From: Thamnaconus septentrionalis
Lineage: Eukaryota; Chordata; Actinopteri; Tetraodontiformes; Monacanthidae
Assembly (NCBI GenBank): GCA_009823395.1
Contig: CM020509.1
Location: 20,035,001-20,099,000 of the forward strand
Direction of reading: 5' to 3'
Length of the DNA stretch: 64,000 bases
This document shows positions 37,641 through 48,185 of this stretch, in pieces (position 1 is the first letter of the stretch; each line of letters begins with the position of its first letter). The notes under the pieces are model-generated. The model searched no databases. It had not been told where the DNA came from and saw only the letters and a list, made by a program, of their open reading frames with translations. Made by a program: the position numbers and the translations under genes.

Positions 37641-39105
37641 CCGCTGAAGCAATAGATGGAGAAACACAAGTTCACACATTCACTCGCAGAAAGTGGATCT
37701 CTGTGTCCTACTGGCTTTCAGACAGACAAACTGCCTGTAGATAATAGAGCTTCAGAAGTGAAGGTGAGGAGACGTCCTGAAATTCATCTATTGAGGGGGT
37801 TTAAGAAAGTGTGTGTGTGTGTGTGTGTGGGTGGGGTGGGACTGAAAGACAGAACGACGAGAAGAAGCCGGCAACGAAAAGCAGCGCAAGCGGCGGTGAA
37901 GAGTTCATCCTGGCAGAGCGGAGGAGAGGAGATACAGGCGGCACAGGGGCCACGTTAATTAGGGAGGAGCTTGATAACAAACGTATTAGCGGCACTCCGA
38001 AGGGGGACGGAAGAAAAGGGGAGAGGGGGGAGAGATAGAGGGGGAGGTTAAGGAAGAGACGGGGGGACAGAGGAGTTGATAAAGAAGCGACTGAAGTCCC
38101 AGAGGAAACACTGTTCTAAAAATAAAAACTGTCAGAGTCAAATATTAGTGCCACTATATTAAAACTACCACTTTAAAGTTCTGTAAGCTAAACTCGGTTG
38201 GCATCTTACGTTCTGAGCCGATGTGGAACAGCTTTAGTAAGGCTGATAATAAAAAAAACTAAACGGTAAAAAGCGACAATTCTCCAAAAGCTCAGCTTTA
38301 GCTTGAATGGTCGTGCGTATTTTATTCAATGCAGCTTACACTTATGCTCTGAATTGTGTACTTCAGTTAGTGCACTTCAAGGCAACACACTTCTTATTAA
38401 TCGACAGGGGTGGTGCTGTTCTTATGCCACACACCAGAGGCGAAAACCTCTGTAGGCAGAATGCTAGTTAGCCAGTATCGATGCTATCTAGCGCGCTGAC
38501 AACACGACGGAATTTCCACTTTGTCACCGACGGCTTTTACTGACCGTCTGCAGAGGCGGTCACTCTGCACAGTTATTTGAACTGTTTGCAATTGCCAACG
38601 ATGCTCGGTGACACCTCTTGGTAGCGCGGACAATCGCGCACTTGTGTCCTCTGTAATTGAAGAATTTTGAGTGCAAATGTGCGGCCGCAAACCCACTTAA
38701 ACGCGCGTTCAGAAAAGCGGCACACGCAGCCGTTACTCACCGGTTCTCTTGTCGAGCCGGAGTTGCACAAAAATGTGGTCGCTGCTGAAAACTCACTTTG
38801 TGCGTATGCACCAATTATACCTTCGTGAGTTTATTCCTTCAAGGTATAAAAGCTATCCACATAGAAAAACACGGTCTTTGTTGCCAACAATAGCTTGCAA
38901 CAAAGGCCGCGTTGCGACCAATACGAGCAAACAATCGAAGTCAGCGCATCCTGTGCGTGCATCCTGAATTAAATATTAGTTAAATTATTTCGGAGATTAC
39001 AGTAAAATGAATGCTAATTATTACTATTTCCATTCAGCCCCAAGTCCCATATCGTTTAACTGCTAATCCTCTCGGTACTTCCCTTTTCAGGATAGCCCAG
39101 GGGAT

Positions 39106-39108
<3 letters not shown>

Positions 39109-39149
<41 letters not shown>

Positions 39150-39173
39150 GCGCACGCGCACACACACACACAC
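39109..39173. repeat. (CA)n microsatellite with CG interruptions
   Basis: About 65 bases of alternating purine-pyrimidine sequence, CA with a GCGC-rich middle; this type of tract favours Z-DNA. Confidence 0.9.
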
Positions 39174-39780
39174 TCCAAGGGTCTTTCGGATGCGGGTCCT
39201 TTTACCTTCAGGGAAATAAGAACCACTTGAAATGTCTCCACGTATTGAAGAAATCTGCTGTATTAAATTAGGAAGGAAAGCAATTATCATAGGAGCACGC
39301 AATATCAAGTTCTAGCTCATAATAATTGTCTTTAATAATTTAAAAGGCCTAATATTCTGTGTTTTTGAAGATTCTGTTTGTTTCTCAAGAAGATATTCTC
39401 AAGAGAGGAAATTCAAAAAGAAAGCCGTATGAAAAAAAAAAAAAGAAAAAAGGTGGCAACAAGTTCGATCAGCTAATGTGTTCACAGAAAATCCAGAATA
39501 GGATTTAGTGAGCTGTGCTACTGATGAATCCCCAGTTGACGGCCGCAGTTTCTAATTCTGACATTGCTTAATGCTGGCGCAGCGAGCTGAAGCAGCAACG
39601 CCCCCGCTTCAAAATTAAAACATTGGAATTCTCCACAGCCAGCAGGATGTCAAAAGGCAGGTGCCACGCTTTGATAAGAGCATCATTAGCTAGTGTCAGA
39701 GGAAATGGCTAAAGGGTTCTCCAGTTAACGCCGTAGACCAATTACAGTCAAGACACACACTCTCGCCCTTCCCGGCTCGC

Positions 39781-39819
39781 CTTCTTCTTCTTCTTCTTCT
39801 TCTTCTTCTTCTTCTTCTT
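39781..39819. repeat. (CTT)n triplet repeat
   Basis: Thirteen perfect CTT units followed by a T run. Confidence 0.95.
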
Positions 39820-41634
39820 TTTTTACTCTCAGTATTTCTGTGCCTCTTTCCACCCGGTGTAAATAACGTGATTTGTCACAGACAGGCCTCCATGTAGGAG
39901 ATGACCTTTCGGAACCTCACAGTAAATTGGCCTGGACTAGAAAAGCGACGTCATTACCACCCCTCCCACTCCGTCTCCGTCTCTGGCCCCCAGGCACGTC
40001 AGCGACTCCCTGCTTTCAAATTCTGTTTTTAAGAACGAACCGAGTGCCCGCTGTTTGTCTCCGAAACGAGCCTGAGCCTGAGCCTGAGCCTGAGTCTGAG
40101 CCAGACTAACACATAAATACTTAGTTTATAAATATATGACAAAGATACGAAAGTTAAAGGTTTTCAAAATACCTTTGTAGATTCTTTTCAGATTATCCCA
40201 AACTTTAAAATGAAGAAATGTTTTGCAAACATATACTGCGTGTGATGTTTCAGGGTCATGGAGACAACAGCCAGCCTGGCATGACTTTAAGTGGAGATCG
40301 CAAAAAGTATCATCGACAATAAAGATTTCCAAAAAGAAAGAATAGGTTGTAAATCTTTATTGTTATTAATTAATTATTTCTCCAGATATTACATTGCAAA
40401 GTGGAGCTTTTGTTCAGCTAAACTGCAAAATTTCAATTATTGTTTACAATATTTTCTCGGCCGGCCTCGACTAAGTTCTCATTGCCCATCTCCTCCCCTA
40501 AGATGACTGAAACCGAAACAAACCGGCACCCTGCGCATCTTGCGGTGTGGTGGGAAACACTGAGCTTCCACTTAGCAAACAAGGCAGTGATGGATACAGC
40601 GTGACTGTGGGAAAGTAAGTGAAGTGACAAAGTAAGTACACAGTACTGAAAGCTGGCGCTAGCGTTTTCTGCTCATTACAATTTTACATTTTTAGCATGC
40701 TGTGTAGCACCTAGCGCTGTCTGGTCGTTGGAACTAACCATGTGACCAGCCCGGCCAGGAACCGAGTAACAACACAAAGTGATTTTTTTTTTTTCATGAT
40801 TCCATGAGTCTAATTGACCGAATATTGAAGTTAATCCCAGACATTTCACATTTACAAGTACAGATACACAGCTCGATTTGATACGCTTGCCACGTTTTCA
40901 CCAAAAACCATTTTAGGCAACGTTTCTGAAAACATTTTCCTCAGGAACAGTCAATACAGATGACCTATCAACGTGGTGGTGTAATCATCGTCATCATTAA
41001 TGTTACTGTTGTGCCATTTCTACTTGTGACATTTGAAGTCGACCCACAACGTCAGCCTTCATTTCCTTTTGAACTCAAAGAATTCACCAGGGGTCAACAT
41101 CTGGCAAGCGGAGCTGCAACTTTCTGCTGCCTCGGAACGTTGCAGGCTTTGTTCACGCACTCTCACACCGTGGCGTCTCGGTTTCTGTGTGTGTTTCTGT
41201 GCGTGTGTGTGTGTGTGTGTGCGCGTGTGGACGGGCTGCGGCTGATGCAACATGGAGGACGCTCTGCCCTGCAGCGCGCATGTATTTATGTATAAATATT
41301 TATCGCAGCTGCAGGGCAGGTAAGAGCCGGCGTACCGCGCATCGCTCTTCTCGCCATAATGATGTTGGACAAAATGAACCCGATGAAAGATTGAAAGACG
41401 AAAAAAATTAAGGATTGATTCTGACAGACAGACAGACAGACGGCATTTCCGAAATATCTGCCTATGTTTTTGCAGCAGTGCCAGAATCTGCAGCATTAAC
41501 TGAAATAGAGAGAGGCACTGTGATTTAGGGCAGTGTGTGTGGGTGTGTGTGTGTGTGTGCGTGCGTGCATGTGTAAGTTATCATTCCTTAGCACCATGCT
41601 CCTCTTGGCAGATGGCTCTGTCAACCTTGGGACC

Positions 41635-41673
<39 letters not shown>

Positions 41674-42414
41674 TTTTGACGGGAGATAGGGGGGTGAGGG
41701 GGGGCACCACAGGCCAGAACCTACCTGGTGCTCGCCAAGCATTTCACTGTCTCACACTCTTTCTCTGAAGCCCTTCCACACACACGCACACACACACACA
41801 CACAGCTGCTGATCCACCTAGCCCCAAGTCACGACTTCCATTATGTATGAGAGCGAATTTCTCCTTTAACGAGGTCCGACGGTGGGACCTGCTCTGAGGA
41901 GATACCGCCGGGCCGATGCTGCTCTAATTACCGGGATTACCGGGATTATTTAGCAGAGCAAAGTGCAGCAGTATTTGTACACGGTACTTACTGGCCGATG
42001 ACACGACGCGCTTGAGACGCAATCGCGTCGTCACAAATGACGGCAATCGCGAGGAAACACTGCTGCTGCCGCCGCCGCGGCCGCGGCTGCTACTGTGTGG
42101 ATTAGTGTGACAAACACTGTTCTTAATAACTAATTAAACTAATCGCTCATTAACGTTTGGCGAACAGAACGCGAGACGCCACTTTATGTCAACACGCGAT
42201 TAAACCAATTACGTTCATCCCTAATTAGTCTGAATAACAAATTGAGATTGAAATTTCGCACAAGCTCCACAACCAATCTTACATATGATTGCAAATGTCG
42301 CCTCATGTAATATAGCAGCTTGTCAACATGAGCAAATCGTGGCTGCTGTTTGGTCCAATGGGTGGCGTCCTGAAGCCTCCCTCAGCAACATCACAGTTTA
42401 TAATTAAAAAAAAA

Positions 42415-42470
42415 CCACAACAGCCTCCCCAGGATTCGAACCCAGAACCTTCTTGCTGCAATGGTGCAAT
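42415..42470 (-). repeat. tRNA-box-like dispersed repeat fragment
   Basis: The minus strand reads GCAGCAAGAAGGTTCTGGGT then TCGAATCCTGGGG, a piece of a very common teleost repeat with a tRNA B-box-like GGTTCGAATCC. Only this part is present. Confidence 0.5.
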
Positions 42471-42574
42471 TCCGATGGGATTTTTTTTATATATATATTT
42501 TTTTTATTGTGCAAAAATAGTTTTCCAGCACTGCAGCCAGTGCTAACGTTGGGAATGCGAAATTGTTTGTCTAT

Positions 42575-42770
42575 GAGAGGCAACCAGTCATGCCTCAACC
42601 ATTGACTGTACATGAAAACAGACAAAGTTTCTGGTTTCACAAAGGAGGCCAAGGCGGAAGTAACAAAAAAACAAACAAAAAAAACCCTGCATTCTATTGT
42701 TAGGCCAGCAGGGGAGTGCCAATGAATGTTGCAATAAGACTAAAAATGGCTGGCTGCCAATATGGAAAAG
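42575..42770 (+). repeat. Dispersed repeat, copy 1 of 2
   Basis: Contains ACCATTGACTGTACATGAA, then CAAAGGAGGCCAAGGC and later GCAATAAGACTAAAAATGGC. The same order occurs in a shorter copy at 48050-48185. I do not recognise the family. Confidence 0.55.
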
Positions 42771-42796
42771 AGCCCAAAATTGATACCTTTTCAATA

Positions 42797-42876
42797 CCCG
42801 CTAATTCCTGACCTCAGGGTTACGGGGGGGTGCCGGAGCCTATCCCAGTTGTCATTGGGCGAAGGCAGGGTTGCAT
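42797..42876 (+). repeat. Teleost dispersed repeat copy B
   Basis: Carries ATACCCGCTAATTCCTGACC, GGGTTACGGGGG and GGGCGAAGGCAGGGT, matching copy A at 299-530, but truncated at both ends. Confidence 0.6.
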
Positions 42877-43136
42877 ATCTAAATCGCTGGTTAAAAAAAA
42901 ACCACGACAACACAAAACAAATCTGTCTGATTTTCCTAAAAATGTCCATAAATTTGTCAGACAGACAGACGTCCTCGTCCGCATCTGTACAGATCTGGTG
43001 CAGAGAACAGAGGAGCCTCGCCAGAGACAAACTGCATTGTGCAAGAGTGACAACAGTGGGAATTTCTACTTCCATTTCATTTTTTTTAATTAAAAATTCC
43101 TTCATTCTTCCCAACATTCTGAAATGCTAGCTCTTT

Positions 43137-43258
43137 TTCTTCTTCTTCTTCTTCTTCTTCTTCTTCTTGCCGCTCTTAATTACATTCGTCAATCGTTGTT
43201 TTGATTGACGATGGTAAATAAGAGCGGCTTCTTCTTCTTCTTCTTCTTCTTCTTCTTC
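43137..43258. repeat. Hairpin element embedded in (CTT)n
   Basis: Two CTT arrays in the same orientation (43137-43168 and 43229-43258) flank a 60-bp hairpin. The stem arms 43169-43194 and 43203-43228 match at 23 of 26 positions with an 8-base loop (GTTGTTTT). The arms begin and end with GCCGCTCTTA and its complement. Confidence 0.85.
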
Positions 43259-44272
43259 CGTTGTTCATCAAAACAAATTACTCAGGAAGTGGTACCTTCT
43301 GAAAACAAAACACAGTCTCTTCACAAAGCAAAACAAAAGAGAAAAGAAAGCGTGCGAAAGGACTCCAGAGAAATAAATCTGCATCCGCGAGCAGCAGAGG
43401 AGGGAAAGCCTGCCAATATTAGAACAAGGGCCCGGTGATCTGATCCCATGGGGGGGATCTGCTACGGTTATGTACTCTTTTATGCTTTACCGTCTCATTA
43501 GTAGTTACAAGGCTGTTAGTCACATCCATTGATAAGGCAGTTACTCTCTTTTCCCCCCTTCCCCACCATTAGATGGTAATAGTGTCTGAGCACCGTGTAA
43601 CCTTCTCTTCTGTTTGAGTGGAAGACTGGCTGCTTGGATCAAATGTGTTCAAAGGCTGTTGGCGACAAAGCGCTCGGCTGAACGAGTCAATTGCTTTGCA
43701 GTTGTTTACCGCGTTGTGTCAGGGTTTTTTATTCTGCTGCTGAATATAATTCAATGAAATTCTAAACATTGAGCCTAAATTATTACTCTTTTTTTTTTAT
43801 TACGAGAGCTTGTCTAAAAAAAAAAAATGACTCCTGTGGAACAGAGTGGAAGCGTTGGGGCTAATAGCTACGTTGCACTTTACTGAGGCTTTGTGACCTT
43901 TCGGCTAATTACCCATGGAAGCGACTGACTGACTCAGTGCGGAAGTGAAGGAAGCGCTGCGAGCAACAGTTACGAGGGTCTCCGGATTTATTTAAGGGAC
44001 GCCGAGTGAAACCGTCCAGCGGCTTTGCTGTGAATGTCACTGGGAATGAACTGCCTTCCTTAAAGAGGGGAAGGGGAGACCGCACAGTCACATTACCCAG
44101 ACATCTGGGAGTCCTCTGGGGTCAAAGGTCAAGTCCAACATCCAGTCCGCCATCACGCTCAAGGGCGGTAGTACGACGCCAGAGCTGATGTGTTCAACTG
44201 TGTTATGAATCAATCTCTTGATTTGCGTTTTGTTTTTTCATAGTAATACTATTTGCGATAATGCTTGATTAG

Positions 44273-44823
44273 TAGGGTTGGGCGATATGGACTAAAAATT
44301 TTATCACGATAATTATCGGCATCTATTGCGATAACGATGAAAGTGACGACAAAAAATCTAAAACAATTCAACTCCATCTTTTTGGATTTTTTTTGAAGCC
44401 GCACATTTTGAAACCACACCCAAAAAAAACGTATTGAAAAGAAAAAACAAGTTTACGCTGGAAAAGACTGAAAACGATGTAGTACCTATGCCCGGCCTGG
44501 CGTGGCGCCACAAGTTTACTCCTTGAATGCGGAAGAAGCAGAAGAAGAAGAGCATCCGAAGCATGCCATGCTTAAAGAAGCAGCAGCTTGCTAACAACAT
44601 CAGCGCCACAGAGAACAGAAAGAAAGATCGCTCGTGCGGATAAACGAGAGAGTTGAACCTTTGCTTTGAGTTACTTCAGAACACAAAGTCTAAAAAGGTC
44701 CATGCTAAGACTGACTGGGAGTCGTGCCAGTTAAAGTTCGTTATTGTCGCGATATGACATATTCCTACCGTGGGGAATTTTTTTTGACGATATATCGGAG
44801 CGATAACTTATTGCTCATCCCAA
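44273..44823. mobile_element. hAT-type MITE
   Basis: The 551-bp element begins TAGGGTTGGGCGATA and ends with the inverted TTGGGATGAGCAATA (11 of 15 match). A perfect 8-bp duplication TTGATTAG flanks it (44265-44272 and 44824-44831). Subterminal CGATA/TATCG motifs recur at both ends. No transposase is encoded. Confidence 0.87.
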
Positions 44824-45439
44824 TTGATTAGTACAAAAATAAAGTTCTGGGAATACAGTGTTAGAGCCACTAGGCTCCCACTAGGAGACACTGAGGTTAA
44901 AATGATCACCGATGAGGACAGAATTCACAGGTTCCCCTAACGAGAGAGAACATCATAACTCCAGAGTCTCTTATTCCATTATTCATTTATTTATTTATTT
45001 TTACATTTTTCCTTGATACTGTGAACGCGGCTCGGAAACTCTGACTCAGCCGAGACAACCACAGAGGTGCAATGTTGTAACAGCTAATGCTTATGTTGGA
45101 CAGACGAGTCGCGTTATTAAAATTTCCAGGTCCTTCCAGACTCACTGTCGGATGTGTTTTGTTTTCGGAGCCTTTTATTGTTGGCAGGGCTGTTTGAGCC
45201 GCTCGGAAACCTGTCCGTTCTTCACTGAGGCCTCGTCTCCTCACGCCTCCATCGATTACCAGCGCGAATTTGAGCCGCCTGTTTACATGGTTGCCATGAT
45301 GCATCAGCGTTCACGTCAACCGAGAGGCACCGTTGCTCTTTCGCAACGCTTATTTCTTCCGTGGGAGAACTCGGGTCGGCCTTGATCTAACAAGGTCTGT
45401 ATACTGGCGATGGAAGGAGGGTTCTCACAAGGCTAGGCA

Positions 45440-45624
45440 AGTTAACCTAACCTGAGGTCCTTAAAGCTTCCTTCCACGGTCCAAAGACGTGGGGCGCACT
45501 GAGAACATGGACGTTGTCTGCAGCAGTGAGTGCGGATGGGTTTTGGTCTTTCTACGTAGCCCGGTGATAAACTGAACACTCCGTGATCAGGGTAGGCGGT
45601 GGTAGAAAATGGATGGATGTATAA
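45440..45624 (-). repeat. Teleost dispersed repeat copy C (diverged)
   Basis: Read in the opposite sense to copy A, with TCCAAAGACGTGGGGC, a GAGTGCGGATGGGTTTTGGT section and the terminal GTAGAAAATGGATGGATG. It is much diverged. Confidence 0.5.
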
Positions 45625-46948
45625 AAGAAATGGAGGGGGAGGTGAGTTAGGCAATTATTTAAAAAAAAAAGTGCCATTGCTGTCCAAAAGTTTTTTGCAT
45701 ATTCACCCATTTCTGTCCAGCACATTTTTTCCCTCCTTTTCCTTCTGAAACGAGGAAACCAAAATTCTTCCACAGGTCAGACTTAAAACCTCGTTTTCCC
45801 TCGTCGGCCAATTGTCTCTCCACTAAACGTGTATAAGAGAGCAGCAAACAAAGGACGAGTGGCACCTCTGAGTGAGCAGTAGATGCAGTCCCAGGCACTT
45901 TTTTTTGTCACCCAGCACAAAAGCAACGACGATGTTACCTCGTCGTTAGACAAGACGGGTAAATAAAGAAACAGAGCAGACAACCGCGGCAGTCATCACA
46001 GTCTGATAAATCTTTTCCTGTCACTCTGAAGGGACGCCATGCATTTCCGACCATATGTACGCTTCAGCAGACGACTGGGAGTCGGTGGCGGTGGTGGTGG
46101 TGGTGGTGGGGGGGGTGTCTCTCATATCTTGACTGAGTACAAACTTCACCCTGACAGAGATTAATGCTCTTCTGAAGAATTGATGTCCCACACAGATGGC
46201 TGATATTTCACTTTATTAACAGAACAGATGAGCTAGCGCTGCGTAGCCCGGCTCGTGCGTACCAAACATTCCTGCTATCCAGCGAGAGAATAAACGTGCA
46301 GGTCTCGAATGAAACAGTTAATTTCTTTACTATTCGATTTTAAATATTAAAGTCTGGCCTACGAGCAGGGGAAAAAATGATAAACTGCAGAGTGCAGATG
46401 TTTATATTCAATGTGAATACAAAGGACTGCAAAATGAAACGTCATCATACCGGATATCACCGATGACGAGATGAGACTCAACTGATCCCATGACGGGCAG
46501 TCACGAACATGTGACCATTACACACAAAAAGAATACATGGAATAAAAAAAATGGGGAATCCCTCCACCACCTTTGCATCGAAGAGTCAGAATGGCAAATT
46601 GCCCTCTAGTAACCTGACCGCGCGACAGATCGTCAGGTATCATAACGTGCACACCTCAGTCACCAGAAGTTGAATTTCTGACGGAATACTTCATTTCCGT
46701 CGTTGTCAATCAACGTGCACGAACTCGCGCCGAGAAAGACAGTCGCGCACGTCTCTCCAAGCATCCCCGCAGCCCTGCTGTCGTCCTATCAGGGGAAGCC
46801 TAACATGTTCGCCCCGTACCAACAGCAACACGAGCATTAATAAACAGTGGAACACACAGAAAACTGAACACACGTCAGGAATGTTGCAAATGAATACCAG
46901 TGTGACTGTGCGGCAAGAACGAACCCGAACCTTCAAATAGTTTTAATT

Positions 46949-47393
46949 CGTCGGATTTTACAAAGAGAAACTCTGGCGCTCCTGTGCGTTCGTATTTATA
47001 CATTTTTATTGTGTTGTATATTTTACAGTTACCGCCACCTGAGTGCTATTTCTAGCCGTTTAGTGGCTGATCTGATGGAGTTAGTGCAGGTTTGGCGTGG
47101 AAGTGAATTTCTAACTAATCGATGTTTCGAGTTCTCAATAAAACAAAAATAAACATATTGACAATATTTTATATATTTGCATATTTGCGTAGAAGTGGGT
47201 GTCCTTTTGCACGAAATGACTAGTTTATAAATATTCAAATGAGTCCGCCGCAGCCCCGCCACCACCTGCGCCCCGGCGCGTTTTCCTCAGCTTTTCAGGT
47301 TTACCTCTGCTCAGTGGATTGGACGCTCTGTATTTTGATGCTATTTGCTCAGATTTTCTGGCGGTGAAAGCCATCGCTTTGTGGATCTGGCCC
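46949..47393. mobile_element. TIR DNA transposon remnant, copy 2 (uninterrupted)
   Basis: The right terminal repeat TTTGTGGATCTGGCCC (47378-47393) is identical to that of the element at 5316-6452, and the left end near 46949-46964 is a degenerate version. The interior aligns over most of its length, including TTTTACAGTTACCGCC, TTTAGTGGCTGAT, ATGACTAGTTTATAAATAT and CAAATGAGTC. It lacks the hAT insertion of copy 1. Confidence 0.75.
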
Positions 47394-48049
47394 ATAGATC
47401 GAACGAATCCCAGCAACAAATGACGGCGACGCGCTGCGAGGCGTAAAGCCGGTTAATCACTCCGCACGCTGGGTTGAAAGGTTCACAGCCGCGAACTGAC
47501 TCAGAAACTAAGAGAAGCTGGTAGTGTCAGTGAACCATATGGCATCCTAATAACCAGACTGAAGCCTATTTTCATTCATAACGCACATTAGACCAGCGCC
47601 ACTCTGTGCAAATGATCACATCTGCTGTCAGTCGTTAAAGGAAAAACTCCCTTTTATTACTTTTGTTGGCAGCTTTTCATCATCCGTTGCAAAAACTTTA
47701 ACGGCTGCCAGGACTCATCCATCTCAAAACATCGCCTGCGATGAAACCTGTTGCCATCATCAAGTAATGGAAAAATGGAAAATGAGAACGATAACTAAAT
47801 CAACCAGTGCTATGGACCATTTATTTACATATTTATTTCTTTTAGAAATGCTGAAGTGCTAGAATCGATAAAATCCTCCCCTCCCTACGTGGCAGTAGTT
47901 TGAAATTCTGAGGAATATATTGATAAATGCTAATAAAGTTCCTGTTGTCTAACTGAGAAATTCAGGCGTGAGGAGGTATTTATAACTCCGCAGGTGTCGC
48001 GCCCACTTGTGCCTCACTTGTCCAGTTCTGCTCGTGAACACATTGACCC

Positions 48050-48185
48050 CAATGACTGAATATAAAGGAGGATGGAGATACTGCTTTCAAAAAGGAGGCC
48101 AAGGCCAAAGTGGCAAACACTTGCCTTCAATCTTTGGGCCGGCAGGCCAACTGTTGCAAAAAGACTAAAAATGACTGGTAGCAAC
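48050..48185 (+). repeat. Dispersed repeat, copy 2 of 2
   Basis: Shares AAAAAGGAGGCCAAGGCC, GGGCCGGCAGGCCAA and GCAAAAAGACTAAAAATGAC in order with 42575-42770. Confidence 0.55.

Larger units (their letters stand above)
34215..44264 (-). other. aff2: aff2 intron 1, third block
   Basis: No exon is supported. Contents are mostly AT-rich sequence with poly(A)/poly(T) tracts and microsatellites: CA (34656-34682), CA (37073-37108), GA (37599-37639), CA with CG interruptions (39109-39173), CTT (39781-39819), GCCTGA hexamers (40067-40096), GT (41204-41226, 41637-41672). Dispersed repeat pieces are at 42415-42470, 42575-42770 and 42797-42876. A moderately GC-rich segment at 38500-38960 contains donor-like GGTGAGTAAC on the minus strand but no recognisable peptide. 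Confidence 0.65.

Noticed and set aside
38500..38967. Possible minus-strand exon ending at a GGTGAGTAAC donor
   Set aside because: No acceptor, no recognisable peptide, and the aff2 exon phases are already complete without it.
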